64,000 nt of DNA from Paenibacillus sp. MAHUQ-63 (GTDB lineage Bacteria > Bacillota > Bacilli > Paenibacillales > NBRC-103111), in the NCBI RefSeq assembly GCF_028765165.1, contig NZ_JARADB010000002.1, positions 1 through 64,000 of the forward strand, read 5' to 3'. Both the position numbers and the translations under genes were made by a program. Position 1 is the first letter of the stretch. The number at the start of each line of letters is the position of its first letter. This document shows, piece after piece, positions 53,053 to 62,522 of the stretch. The notes beneath the pieces were generated by a model. That model searched no databases. It saw only the letters and a list, made by a program, of their open reading frames with translations, and was not told the DNA's origin.

Positions 53053-54024
53053 TCACTCCAACGAATCCTTCGTCACTTCCCGGACGCCGGTGTTGATGTG
53101 CGAGGGAGCACTTTCCCCGCGTACCGTATGGAGCAATTGCCCGATGATGTCATCACCCCATACCTGCTCATCTTGCGAGATAACGGAGGTCATCTGCCCG
53201 TTGATCAGCGCCTCCTTCACGTTCGGCATCATGCCGATGGAGACGACGTTCCGCTTCAAGCCTTTAGCCTTCCACAGAAGGATCGAGGCTGTGCTGGATA
53301 AAATATCGAGGGTAATGAGCGTATCGAAGTGAGGGTGGTCATCGATCATCCGCTCCATATCCTTTAATGCTTTATCGGAGGAACCCTCGTTGTAGCCTAC
53401 CTCCAGCACCTGGATTTCCGTATGCCGGGACAAATAGTCAAGCATGCCGGTAAGCCGGTTCTTCTGACTGGACACATCCGCCATCCCGGATTCGACCAGC
53501 ACCATGCCCTTACCCTTCATCAGCTTATTCACGATTTCGCCCATGTAAGCCCCGCTCTTGTAATGATCGGGACCGATGTAGGCGGAGCGCCGGCTTGCGG
53601 GGGCGTCGGTTTCGAAGCAAACGACCGGAATACCGGCATCGGCCGCCTTGTTGATCGCAGGGATGAGGGCGTCCGGGTCGATCGGATCGATCGCGATACC
53701 GTCTACCCGCATCTTAATCATGGTTTCCATCATTTGAATTTGCTGTTCGATGTTAATCTCTTCCGGCGCTTTGACGAGCAGCTGCACCGAGTTGGCGGCG
53801 GCCGTCTTTTCCGCGTATTGCGTAATGACCTCATAGAAAGAATGCGCCATCGGATAAATAATCCCGAACGTATAGGCCGGATCCTGCACGTTCTTTTGCC
53901 CGGAAGAGGGGGGCGCGGAAGGAGGCGCGGGAGCGGCAGGCGCGGTATCCTTGTAGACCGCGATTGCGATGAATAAGCACAAGATGACCACAAGCAGCAG
54001 CCAGGTTCTAAGAGTAACTGACAA
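53053..54024 (-). CDS. membrane-anchored sugar-binding protein of a three-component sensor
   Basis: Type I periplasmic-binding fold (about residues 50 to 310: TFGIIYPMAHSFYEVITQYA, DGIAIDPIDPDALIPAINKA, AYIGPDHYKSGAYMGEIV). The N terminus is a membrane helix (WLLLVVILCLFIAIAV) without a lipobox, then a Pro/Ala linker, so it stays tethered instead of serving a transporter. It starts with TTG and overlaps the regulator gene by 17 bases. The arrangement matches XylFII-LytS-YesN type sensors in which an anchored binding protein hands the sugar signal to the kinase. Confidence 0.88.
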   Translation of the reverse strand: MSVTLRTWLLLVVILCLFIAIAVYKDTAPAAPAPPSAPPSSGQKNVQDPAYTFGIIYPMAHSFYEVITQYAEKTAAANSVQLLVKAPEEINIEQQIQMMETMIKMRVDGIAIDPIDPDALIPAINKAADAGIPVVCFETDAPASRRSAYIGPDHYKSGAYMGEIVNKLMKGKGMVLVESGMADVSSQKNRLTGMLDYLSRHTEIQVLEVGYNEGSSDKALKDMERMIDDHPHFDTLITLDILSSTASILLWKAKGLKRNVVSIGMMPNVKEALINGQMTSVISQDEQVWGDDIIGQLLHTVRGESAPSHINTGVREVTKDSLE

Positions 54025-55657
54025 AGTCCTTGTGCTCCCCTCTCCCTGTCGCAGGCAGGTCTTTGTTTAGAAAACCGCTTTTGCGAAACTGCTTGGTTGT
54101 CATGCCGGTAACCCGCTTGAACAGGCTCGAGAAGTAATGGGCATCGTTATAGCCTACCAGAAAGGCGATTTCATACGATTTGGCCTGCGTCGTTTGCAGC
54201 AGCTCCATGGCTTTGCGGATTCTCGTCTGCGTCAAATATTCAATAAACGTCTGCCCGATCTCCTGGCTGAACACTTTGCTTAGATGCCCCGGACTTAAAT
54301 TCACATGATTGGCGGCATCTTGGAGGGAGAAATAGTCTTTATCGTAATGCTCATGGATATACGTTTTCACTTTCATCAGCAAGTCGCCGTACTTGTCGGC
54401 CGCACCTGAACGCCATTGCCAGTATTGCTCGGATAACCGGATTAAGTATGCGCAAGCTTCGTCCCAAGAGCGAATCGCTTCGATGGATTTTTGCATCGTT
54501 TGCAGCGTTATATCGAAGTTTGCGATGCTGGGGTAAGTATCCTTGGCGGAGCGAAAGACCTCCAACGTCAGGTCGTTTAACATATAATATCCGATCAGCG
54601 AAGCGTGCCAGTCGGTTGGCTGAAGGACGGAGGCGAACGATTGAACGAAGGTTTGCACGTTGGCCGGCGAGCCGATTTTCAGATAATCGACAAACTGCGC
54701 CCTGTCGAGGAACATAGACTGTTCCAACGAGCTGCTCTTGGAGTCCAGCATGGCTTGGCGGTTTTGGCGGGATAACCGGCGCAAGTAGTTGTCCTCCATG
54801 GCTTCCAGGAAGGAAACATGGATGCCCTGCATCCGGTCTTGAATACTCCCGACCCCAACGGAAATCGAGTAGGGCAGCTCTTCAGCGGCTTGATTATGCA
54901 TGTGCTGGAACGCCAGTAAGATTTGCTTTAGCTTATCTTGAGACTCGCTTTTCAGAATCCACACCCATTCGGTCTTGCTTCGCTTGAACACCCGTATATG
55001 GTCGCCTTCGAGCTTGAGCTGCGCCGTGATGTCCAGCTGCTTCATGAACTCGGTGATATCTTCCGGCAGTGTATCCGCTTCTTGCAGCTTCCGGATATCC
55101 GCTGTCGCTACTGCGTAATAGCGGGCGAACAGGTTCAAGTTCAGCTTGGAGCTCGCATGTACAGCTTCGGATGTTGTAATAAAGCCGCTGCATAGATCAT
55201 TCAGCAGCTTGACCTGCGTCATGCTTGCTTGCTGGCTTTCTCCTTGCCTCAGCAGCTCGATTTGCTCCTTCTCGCGGCGCTCGCTGTCAATCTTGTCGCT
55301 GACTTGGCGAAGAATTTGCAGCAGATCCGCCGAGCTGAACGGCTTCGTGCAGTATTCCTCCACGCCCAGCCGCAGTGCGGTTCGGGCATACTCGAACTCG
55401 CCATGTCCGCTTAAAATAATAATTTTAATATCCGGCATGTGTTTTCTGACAAAGGAGCTCAATTCCAATCCGTCCATGAACGGCATTTTAATATCGGTAA
55501 TTAAAATATCAGGCTGATACTGCTCGATCATCGGCAGCGCGACCTCCCCGTCGGAAGCATCGCCGCAGTATACGAAGCCCTCCTTTTCCCAATGGATCGT
55601 ATCACGAATCGTCTCGCGGATTAAAATTTCGTCGTCAACCAGCAGTACTTTTTTCAT
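54008..55657 (-). CDS. YesN-like response regulator (receiver plus AraC-type domain)
   Basis: Full-length YesN-type regulator, 549 residues. Receiver domain with DDE near the N terminus, Asp in ILITDIKMPFMDGLELSS and Lys in YCTKPFSSAD; a long middle region; C-terminal AraC-type helix-turn-helix pair (LQDAANHVNLSPGHLSKVFS and SYEIAFLVGYNDAHYFSSLF). It overlaps the kinase gene as TAATG. The likely target is the transporter operon that starts 263 bases beyond the kinase gene on the other strand. Confidence 0.94.
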   Translation of the reverse strand: MKKVLLVDDEILIRETIRDTIHWEKEGFVYCGDASDGEVALPMIEQYQPDILITDIKMPFMDGLELSSFVRKHMPDIKIIILSGHGEFEYARTALRLGVEEYCTKPFSSADLLQILRQVSDKIDSERREKEQIELLRQGESQQASMTQVKLLNDLCSGFITTSEAVHASSKLNLNLFARYYAVATADIRKLQEADTLPEDITEFMKQLDITAQLKLEGDHIRVFKRSKTEWVWILKSESQDKLKQILLAFQHMHNQAAEELPYSISVGVGSIQDRMQGIHVSFLEAMEDNYLRRLSRQNRQAMLDSKSSSLEQSMFLDRAQFVDYLKIGSPANVQTFVQSFASVLQPTDWHASLIGYYMLNDLTLEVFRSAKDTYPSIANFDITLQTMQKSIEAIRSWDEACAYLIRLSEQYWQWRSGAADKYGDLLMKVKTYIHEHYDKDYFSLQDAANHVNLSPGHLSKVFSQEIGQTFIEYLTQTRIRKAMELLQTTQAKSYEIAFLVGYNDAHYFSSLFKRVTGMTTKQFRKSGFLNKDLPATGRGEHKDFVSYS

Positions 55658-57465
55658 TAGCCATAGCCTCCTGTCAGGGGGATTCGAATGGAAACCTTCG
55701 TTCCTTCGTTCTGGACGCTGTCGATGCTTACACCGTAGTTGCTTCCGTAATACAGCTGAATCCGCTGCTGCACATTATGCAGCCCGAAGCCGCCCGACAC
55801 CTCGTTCCCGGTTTGCTCCGGCAGCTGCTTATTCGATAAATAATGGCGCGTCTGTTCGAGCTTCTCCGGCGACATCCCGATGCCGTCATCTTCGACGACG
55901 ATCATCATTTCCCCATTGTCGGCGATGCGGCCCGCGATCCGGATCAGACCTTTGCGGCGCTTGTTCTTTAAACCGTGGTATAAAGCGTTTTCCACAATCG
56001 GCTGCAGCGTCATTTTGAGGATCGGATAAGGCTTCAAACGGTCGTCTACATCAATCTCATACTCCAAAATATCGCGGTAGCGCATCTGTTGAATGACGAG
56101 ATAGCTATGGACGTGTTCCACTTCTTTATGGATCATAATCCAGTCGCGCCCCTTGCTGAGCGATATGCGGAAAAGCTTGGAAAGCGATTGTACGAGCTGA
56201 ATCACCTGGTGATTTTTGCCGGCCTCAGCCATCCATACGATAGAATCCAATGTATTGTACAAAAAGTGGGGATTAATTTGCGCCTGTAAGGCCCGTAATT
56301 CCGCTTTTTTAATTTCTTCCTGTTCCTTAATGCTTTGATCGAGCAGTTCCCGAATTTTGCTAAGCATGGTGTTGAAGCTGTTGCCAAGAAGCGCAATTTC
56401 ATCGTTGCCCTTGGGCGTGACCTTAGCTTCCAAATAGCCCGAGGCGGCAAGCTGCATTTTGCTTTTTAAGAGATGAAGCGGGTGTGTCAATCGGTACGAA
56501 ATAAAGAAATGAAGCGAGACGGCAAAAATAAAACTCAGCACGACCGTGATGATGATCAGTTGGCGAATCGAGTTCGCTTCTTCGACGATTTCTTGAAGCG
56601 GGACATAGCCGACGATACTCCAGCCGGTCATGCGGGAAGGAGACATGTAGACGAATTTCGGTTTACCTTCCGAAGAATCAATATAATTCGTATCGGCGCC
56701 GTTCAGCATATGCGATAGATCCGCAGGCGACGGAAGCTTAGCATGCTCTTTGAGCGTAGAAGGCGTGAAAATCGGCTGCCCTGCAGCGTCGACCACGAAG
56801 TAAAACCCCGTTTCACCGATCGTAACGTTATCACAAAATTGTTTGACAACCTTATCATCCAAATCAATGGCGATAAAGCCGATTACTTCATGGGTAATCT
56901 GCTGTTTGACGGCAGCCATTATGGAGATGACCTTCGTTCTGTTATATTGAAATCCGTCAATGCGATCAAGCAAGGAAGCCTCGGAGGGCGGGATCATCAG
57001 CACTTCATCCGGATGATTCGTTAGATACGTGAAATGAGAATTACGCAGCGGGTTTTTCTCTAGCTGAAACAGGCCTTTTCTTTCACTGATGCCTCTGCCG
57101 TAGAGATTGACCATTGTAATATTGAGAACGCTGTCATATTTGTACGTCTGCCGGTACGAATCCATGGTTCTTAAGATTTGTTTCGTATCCTCATAGGTGT
57201 CTTCCTGGGAAAATAAGAAGTGAAGCACCTGCGCGTTTTGGCTGATTTCAAGCAGCTTCCTCGTATCGATGAATTGCGTATCGAGATCTCTGGCCAGCTG
57301 GTCCGCGGATAGCATGGCGGCTGCTTTGCTGTTGTCGAATACCGTTTTGAACGATTTCTGGTAAGAGATGAGGCCAACCGCAATAAGAGGAATACACGTT
57401 AGAATGATAAACATCGTGAGCAGCTTAATCTGCAAGCTGGTTGAAATCCATCGGATCAATCTCAT
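55657..57465 (-). CDS. YesM-like sensor histidine kinase
   Basis: A 602-residue membrane kinase: helix near residues 12 to 33, extracytoplasmic Cache-like sensor of about 250 residues (GFIAIDLDDKVVKQFCDN, GFYFVVDAAGQPIF), second helix near 295 to 315, HAMP, phospho-acceptor region QAQINPHFLYNTLDSIVWMA, and ATPase domain (VVENALYHG... here IVENALYHGLKNK, EDDGIGM, GGFGLHNVQQRI). First gene of the minus-strand trio with regulator and anchored binding protein. Confidence 0.94.
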   Translation of the reverse strand: MRLIRWISTSLQIKLLTMFIILTCIPLIAVGLISYQKSFKTVFDNSKAAAMLSADQLARDLDTQFIDTRKLLEISQNAQVLHFLFSQEDTYEDTKQILRTMDSYRQTYKYDSVLNITMVNLYGRGISERKGLFQLEKNPLRNSHFTYLTNHPDEVLMIPPSEASLLDRIDGFQYNRTKVISIMAAVKQQITHEVIGFIAIDLDDKVVKQFCDNVTIGETGFYFVVDAAGQPIFTPSTLKEHAKLPSPADLSHMLNGADTNYIDSSEGKPKFVYMSPSRMTGWSIVGYVPLQEIVEEANSIRQLIIITVVLSFIFAVSLHFFISYRLTHPLHLLKSKMQLAASGYLEAKVTPKGNDEIALLGNSFNTMLSKIRELLDQSIKEQEEIKKAELRALQAQINPHFLYNTLDSIVWMAEAGKNHQVIQLVQSLSKLFRISLSKGRDWIMIHKEVEHVHSYLVIQQMRYRDILEYEIDVDDRLKPYPILKMTLQPIVENALYHGLKNKRRKGLIRIAGRIADNGEMMIVVEDDGIGMSPEKLEQTRHYLSNKQLPEQTGNEVSGGFGLHNVQQRIQLYYGSNYGVSIDSVQNEGTKVSIRIPLTGGYG

Positions 57466-57667
57466 AGCAGGTAGGTAACCTTTCTACTGTGTAGGTCGTT
57501 GTCTTCATTTCACTATAACAAATTGTCGCTTAAGCGGATATGGTACCGGATACATTTCACCGGAAATAACAATTTTATCTTAAAAAAACAAACTTTTGCC
57601 GCAGCGGGTAAGGGGAAATACATAAAAAATTACAAAAAATAAGCTTGAAACTCCGTATAAAAGCATT

Positions 57668-57685
57668 TTGAAAGCGTTTTATAAT
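57668..57685 (+). promoter_or_regulatory. cre-like site and -10 before the ytfQ-type operon
   Basis: TTGAAAGCGTTTTATA fits the CcpA consensus at the left half and centre but not at the last CA. It runs into TATAAT (57680 to 57685). No good -35 is present, as expected for a promoter needing an activator such as the divergent YesN protein. Confidence 0.5.
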
Positions 57686-57727
57686 GAGGTCACACCACAT
57701 AAGAGGTGAACCAAGGGGAGGAAACGG

Positions 57728-58774
57728 ATGATGAAGATGACGAAAAAAATGGGAGCTCTCGTTGCGGCTTCCTGCATGATGTTACTCACGGCGGCTTGCG
57801 GCAATAGCGCCAGCACAGGGGCAAGCACATCGGCGGCCCCGGCTAGCAGTACGGCTGCAGCTACAGCTTCGGCGGCTCCGGCGACGCCGGCGGCCAAAAA
57901 GATTACACTAGGCTTCGCGCAAGTAGGTGCAGAAAGCGGCTGGCGCACAGCGAATACCAAATCGATTCAGGATTCGGCGAAGGATGCCGGCTTTGATTTG
58001 AAATTCTCCGATGCCCAGCAAAAGCAAGAGAACCAGATTAAAGCGATTCGTACGTATATTCAGCAAAAGGTGGATGTCATCGCCTTCTCGCCGGTCGTTG
58101 AATCCGGTTGGGATACGGTACTGAAAGAAGCGAAAGACGCCAAAATCCCGGTTATTTTAACGGACCGTGCCGTAGATTCCAAAGATACTTCGCTCTATGT
58201 GACCTTTATCGGCTCCGATTTCGTCGAAGAAGGCAAGAAGGCAGGCAAATGGCTGGCCGATAAATACAAAGACGCGAAAGAAGATGTGAACATCGTTGAG
58301 CTTCAAGGCACAACGGGCTCCGCACCGGCGAACGACCGGAAGGCCGGATTCGCCGAGGAGATCAAGGGCAACGCTCACCTCAAAGTCATTGCCTCCCAAA
58401 CAGGCGACTTCACGCGCGCCAAGGGGAAAGAAGTGATGCAGGCGTTCCTGAAAGCTCACAAAGATATCGATGTGCTGTATGCGCACAATGACGATATGGC
58501 GCTTGGCGCGATTCAAGCGATTGAAGCGGCCGGTCTCAAACCGGGTCAAGATATTACGATTATTTCCGTCGATGCGGTGAAGGACGGTATGACAGCGGCA
58601 TCCGAAGGTAAAATCAACTTCATCGTCGAGTGCAATCCGCTGCTTGGACCGCAATTGATGCAGGCTGTCAATGATGTTATCGCCGGGAAGCAGATCGAGA
58701 AGCGCATTGTAACCAAAGAAGGCGTGTTTACTTCCGAAGATGCGAAGAAGGTTCTAGCAACCCGTCAATACTAA
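57728..58774 (+). CDS. ytfQ: sugar ABC transporter binding lipoprotein, YtfQ-like
   Basis: Substrate-binding lipoprotein of a ribose-type importer (lipobox LTAAC, Ala/Ser-rich linker). It shares with E. coli YtfQ, a galactofuranose-binding protein, the segments GFAQVGAESGWRTANT, QQKQENQIKAIR, VVESGWDTVLKEAKDAKIPV, LQGTTGS, SQTGDFTRAKGKEVM and YAHNDDMALGAIQAIEAAGL. Furanose sugars (galactofuranose or arabinofuranose) are therefore the best guess. The ATG follows GGGGAGG. Confidence 0.93.
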   Translation: MMKMTKKMGALVAASCMMLLTAACGNSASTGASTSAAPASSTAAATASAAPATPAAKKITLGFAQVGAESGWRTANTKSIQDSAKDAGFDLKFSDAQQKQENQIKAIRTYIQQKVDVIAFSPVVESGWDTVLKEAKDAKIPVILTDRAVDSKDTSLYVTFIGSDFVEEGKKAGKWLADKYKDAKEDVNIVELQGTTGSAPANDRKAGFAEEIKGNAHLKVIASQTGDFTRAKGKEVMQAFLKAHKDIDVLYAHNDDMALGAIQAIEAAGLKPGQDITIISVDAVKDGMTAASEGKINFIVECNPLLGPQLMQAVNDVIAGKQIEKRIVTKEGVFTSEDAKKVLATRQY

Positions 58775-58786
58775 TAAGAAAAGGGG

Positions 58787-58823
58787 AAAGCCACTCCATT
58801 CAAGAAGCAGGTGGAGTGGCTTT
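58787..58823 (+). repeat. intra-operon hairpin after the binding-protein gene
   Basis: Perfect twelve-base stem AAAGCCACTCCA / TGGAGTGGCTTT, only a short T/C tail. It probably lowers read-through and stabilises the upstream message. Confidence 0.7.
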
Positions 58824-58848
58824 CTCTATATAGGAGAGGAGTTGTCAT

Positions 58849-60354
58849 ATGAGAGAAAACGAACCGATTATGCAAATGACGGATATTCATAAACAATTTC
58901 CCGGCGTCAAAGCGCTCTCTGGCGTCAATTTCCGGTTGTTCCCGGGGGAAGTTCACGCGTTGATGGGCGAGAATGGAGCCGGAAAATCTACGCTGATCAA
59001 AGTTCTCACCGGTGTCTATTCGATTGACGAGGGTCATGTGACCTTGGATCGGAAGCCGATCCAGATCGGCTCTCCGCAAGAGGCGCAGCGCGAGGGTATA
59101 AGCACGGTGTATCAGGAAGTCAATCTTTGTCCCAACCTGTCCGTAGCGGAAAATATTTACATCGGCCGCGAACCGCGGAGGTTCGGACGGATTTTATGGA
59201 AGAAAATGAACCAAGAAGCGGCGGAGCTGCTGCGGAAGCGAATGAATTTGGAGATCGACGTGACGCAGCCTTTGCACCATTATTCGGTGGCTGTGCAGCA
59301 ATTAATCGCCATTGCCCGGGCGGTCAGTATCTCGGCCAAGGTGCTTATTCTGGATGAACCGACGTCCAGCTTGGACCGGGGCGAAGTGATGCAGCTTTTC
59401 ACAGTCATGACAAGGCTGAAGAACGAGGGGCTGGCGATCCTGTTCGTGACGCATTTCCTCGACCAGGTGTATGAAATTTCGGATCGAATAACCATTCTTC
59501 GTAATGGAGAATTTGTCGGAGAGTATATGGCGGAAGAACTCTCCCGTATAGATTTGGTTTCGAAGATGATCGGGAAAGATCTGCACGTGCTGGAAGATCT
59601 CCCGAGAACGGCTGCAAGCAGCAATACCGCCGAGAATTTGTTAGAAGCGTATTCCATCGGCCGCAAAGGCTCCATCGAGCCGACCGATTTGACGATACGC
59701 AAAGGAGAAATCGTTGGATTGGCCGGTCTGCTCGGCTCGGGGCGAACGGAGCTTGCGAGACTGATGTTTGCCGCCGATCGCGCGGATTCGGGCAAGCTGC
59801 AATTGTCCGATTCACCGGCTGCGATTCACACCCCGAGGCAGGCGATCGACCACGGCATCGCCTTCTGCTCCGAGAACCGCAAAACCGAGGGCATCATTGA
59901 CGATTTGACGATTCGTGAGAATATCATTCTCGCGCTGCAGGCGACGCGCGGTTGGTTTAAGGCCATTCCGCGTAAGCGCCAGGACGAGATTGCCGATGAG
60001 TACATCCGTACGCTGAATATTAATCCGCCGAATCCGGAGCATCTCATCAAAAACTTAAGCGGAGGCAACCAGCAGAAGGTGCTGCTGGCCAGATGGCTGC
60101 TGATGAACCCGAAGCTGCTTATTTTGGATGAGCCGACAAGGGGAATCGACATCGGGGCGAAAGCGGAAATTCAGAAGCTGGTGCTCTCGCTTGCCCAGAA
60201 GGGGATGTCCGTGCTCTTCATTTCCTCCGAACTCGAAGAGGTGCTCCGGGTCAGCGAACGCATCGTCGTACTCAGAGACCGCAAGAAAGTCAAGGAAATG
60301 TCCGGCGAAGAAATCAGTCAGCGCAATGTCATGAAAGCGATAGCAGGAGGTTGA
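58849..60354 (+). CDS. ytfR: sugar ABC transporter ATPase with two nucleotide-binding domains, YtfR-like
   Basis: A 501-residue RbsA/YtfR-type protein. First domain: GENGAGKST, Q-loop STVYQEVNLCPNLSVAENIY, and VLILDEPTSSLD. Second domain: degenerate GLLGSGRTELARL, signature LSGGNQQKVLLARWL and LLILDEPTRGIDIGAKAEI. It is followed closely by two permease genes. Confidence 0.95.
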   Translation: MRENEPIMQMTDIHKQFPGVKALSGVNFRLFPGEVHALMGENGAGKSTLIKVLTGVYSIDEGHVTLDRKPIQIGSPQEAQREGISTVYQEVNLCPNLSVAENIYIGREPRRFGRILWKKMNQEAAELLRKRMNLEIDVTQPLHHYSVAVQQLIAIARAVSISAKVLILDEPTSSLDRGEVMQLFTVMTRLKNEGLAILFVTHFLDQVYEISDRITILRNGEFVGEYMAEELSRIDLVSKMIGKDLHVLEDLPRTAASSNTAENLLEAYSIGRKGSIEPTDLTIRKGEIVGLAGLLGSGRTELARLMFAADRADSGKLQLSDSPAAIHTPRQAIDHGIAFCSENRKTEGIIDDLTIRENIILALQATRGWFKAIPRKRQDEIADEYIRTLNINPPNPEHLIKNLSGGNQQKVLLARWLLMNPKLLILDEPTRGIDIGAKAEIQKLVLSLAQKGMSVLFISSELEEVLRVSERIVVLRDRKKVKEMSGEEISQRNVMKAIAGG

Positions 60355-60359
60355 GAGGC

Positions 60360-61400
60360 ATGAAGGGAATGCTGAAGCATCATTTATTTTGGCCGTTGTG
60401 CATGTTAACTTTGCTGCTCGTATTTAATCTTATTTATTCTCCGGCCTTTTTCTCCATTCAAATGAAGGAGGGGCATCTATACGGAAGCTTGATCGATATT
60501 TTGAATTTCGGATCTCCGCTGATCCTGGTATCCATCGGGATGACGCTGGTGATTGCAACCAAAGGCATCGATTTGTCGGTCGGCTCTGTCGTCGCCATTT
60601 CCGGAGCGCTGGCCTGTTTAACGATCAGCAAGAGCAGCGATCAGAACACCCTGGGCGTGCTCGTGCTCGCGGTGTCGGTATCGCTTCTGCTGTCCGTGGT
60701 ACTCGGGCTGTGGAACGGCTTTCTCGTCGCGAAGGCCGGCATTCAGCCGATTATCGCCACGCTGATCCTTATGGTCGCCGGTCGCGGGATCGCGCAGCTC
60801 ATTACGGGAGGGCAGATCATTACGGTCACCAGCTCCTCTTATAAATACATTGGCGCAGGCTCCTTGGCGACGCTGCCGTTCTCCATCTTCCTTGTCGCGC
60901 TGGTGTTTGCGGTGGCTGCGCTGCTGACCCGCAAAACGGCGCTCGGCCTGTTCATCGAGTCGGTGGGCTGCAAGCCGACGGCGAGCCACTTGGCCGGCAT
61001 CCGCTCGCGCACCGTCATGCTGACCGTGTACATTTTCTGCGGGTTCTGTGCCGGGGTGGCGGGCCTGATCTTGAGCTCGAACGTGTCTAGCGCGGACGGC
61101 AACAACGCCGGCTTATGGTACGAGCTCGATGCGATTCTAGCCGTCGTGATCGGGGGCACCTCGTTGAACGGCGGGCGGTTTTATCTTAGCGGGACGCTGA
61201 TCGGCGCGCTCATTATTCAGACGCTGACGACTACGATTTATATGATCGGAGTGCCGCCCGAGATTACACTGGTAGTCAAGGCCTTCGTCGTGCTGGCCGT
61301 CTGCTTGATTCAATCCGAAACGTTCCGCGGGGCGATTGTGCACCGCTGGAGAACACGCCACTATCCGGCCGAACGGGAGGTCAAACGCCATGCTGCTTAA
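60360..61400 (+). CDS. ytfT: sugar ABC transporter permease, YtfT-like
   Basis: Ribose-type permease of about 346 residues and 8 to 10 helices, with the family segments IGMTLVIATKGIDLSVGSVV, ATLILMVAGRGIAQLITGGQ and LDAILAVVIGGTSLNGGRFY. The ATG at 60360 has AGGAGG 10 bases upstream; a TTG at 60351 directly abuts that sequence and is rejected. Confidence 0.93.
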   Translation: MKGMLKHHLFWPLCMLTLLLVFNLIYSPAFFSIQMKEGHLYGSLIDILNFGSPLILVSIGMTLVIATKGIDLSVGSVVAISGALACLTISKSSDQNTLGVLVLAVSVSLLLSVVLGLWNGFLVAKAGIQPIIATLILMVAGRGIAQLITGGQIITVTSSSYKYIGAGSLATLPFSIFLVALVFAVAALLTRKTALGLFIESVGCKPTASHLAGIRSRTVMLTVYIFCGFCAGVAGLILSSNVSSADGNNAGLWYELDAILAVVIGGTSLNGGRFYLSGTLIGALIIQTLTTTIYMIGVPPEITLVVKAFVVLAVCLIQSETFRGAIVHRWRTRHYPAEREVKRHAA

Positions 61401-62361
61401 TCGCAAGTACGTACCGATCTATGTCACCGTCTGCTTATTCGTCCTAATGTATATCGCAGGTTCCTTCCGGTATACCGGCTTCTTCTCCCTGCAGGTTGTG
61501 CTGAATCTGCTCATCGATAACGCCTTCCTGCTCATTACGGCCGTGGGCATGACCTTCGTGATCGTCTCCGGCGGAATCGATCTGTCGGTCGGCTCCGTCA
61601 TCGCATTAACGACGATGATCTCCGCATCGCTGGTACAAGCGGGATGGTCGCCGGTGCTGGTGATCCCCCTTGTGCTTATCCTGGGCACGCTGTTCGGGTG
61701 GGGCATGGGCGCGATCATCCATTACTTCCACATTCAACCGTTCATCGTCACGCTGGCGGGCATGTTCCTGGCACGGGGGCTGTGCTATGTGATCAGCATC
61801 GACACGATTACAATCGATAATCCGCTGTACACGAGCATCGCCCAAACCAAAATCCCGCTGCCGGGCGGCAGTTTCATCTCGATCAGCGTCGTTATAGCAC
61901 TGCTTGTAGTTGCTGCAGGCATGTATATGGCCCATTATACGCGCTTCGGGCGCAATACGTATGCCATCGGAGGCAGCGAGCAGTCGACGGTTCTGATGGG
62001 GTTGCCGGTCGCCAGAACCAAAATGGGGGTCTATGCCTTCAGCGGCTTCTGCTCCGCGCTCGCAGGTGTCGTCTTTACGTTCTATATGCTCTCGGGGTAC
62101 GGTTTGCACGCGATGGGGATGGAACTCGATACGATTGCGGCCGTGGTCATTGGCGGTACGCTGTTAACCGGCGGCGTAGGTTATGTGGCCGGCACCTTCT
62201 TTGGCGTACTCATCCAAGGGGTGATTCAAACGATCGTCAGCTTCGAGGGAACGCTAAGCTCATGGTGGACGAAAATCGTCATCGGCTTGCTGCTGTGCTT
62301 GTTCATTTTGCTTCAGAAAGCGTTGAGCGAGCGGAAGTGGTCGATACGGAAGGCCGAGTAA
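61390..62361 (+). CDS. yjfF: sugar ABC transporter permease, YjfF-like
   Basis: Second permease of the same importer, 323 residues. Family segments are VGMTFVIVSGGIDLSVGSVI, ARGLCYVISIDTITIDNPLY and GMELDTIAAVVIGGTLLTGG. The ATG at 61390 has GGGAGG 9 bases upstream and overlaps the previous gene by 11 bases. A longer frame from 61336 is inside the previous gene. Confidence 0.93.
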   Translation: MLLNRKYVPIYVTVCLFVLMYIAGSFRYTGFFSLQVVLNLLIDNAFLLITAVGMTFVIVSGGIDLSVGSVIALTTMISASLVQAGWSPVLVIPLVLILGTLFGWGMGAIIHYFHIQPFIVTLAGMFLARGLCYVISIDTITIDNPLYTSIAQTKIPLPGGSFISISVVIALLVVAAGMYMAHYTRFGRNTYAIGGSEQSTVLMGLPVARTKMGVYAFSGFCSALAGVVFTFYMLSGYGLHAMGMELDTIAAVVIGGTLLTGGVGYVAGTFFGVLIQGVIQTIVSFEGTLSSWWTKIVIGLLLCLFILLQKALSERKWSIRKAE

Positions 62362-62371
62362 CGGCATAAGT

Positions 62372-62413
62372 GGGTTATGCAAGGCATTGCAACTGTCATG
62401 CATCACCCTTTTT
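62372..62413 (+). terminator. terminator after the YtfQRT-YjfF operon
   Basis: Arms GGGTTATGCA / TGCATCACCC (one mismatch) followed by five T. Confidence 0.75.
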
Positions 62414-62522
62414 GCTTTGAACGGGCGCTAATAGCCACCGGCATGTTGTCACATGGTTGGAAGCGGTTTATAATACTAGCAATGGCATATGCTGCCTACT
62501 TTGGCCTGAGAGGGAGACTCCG

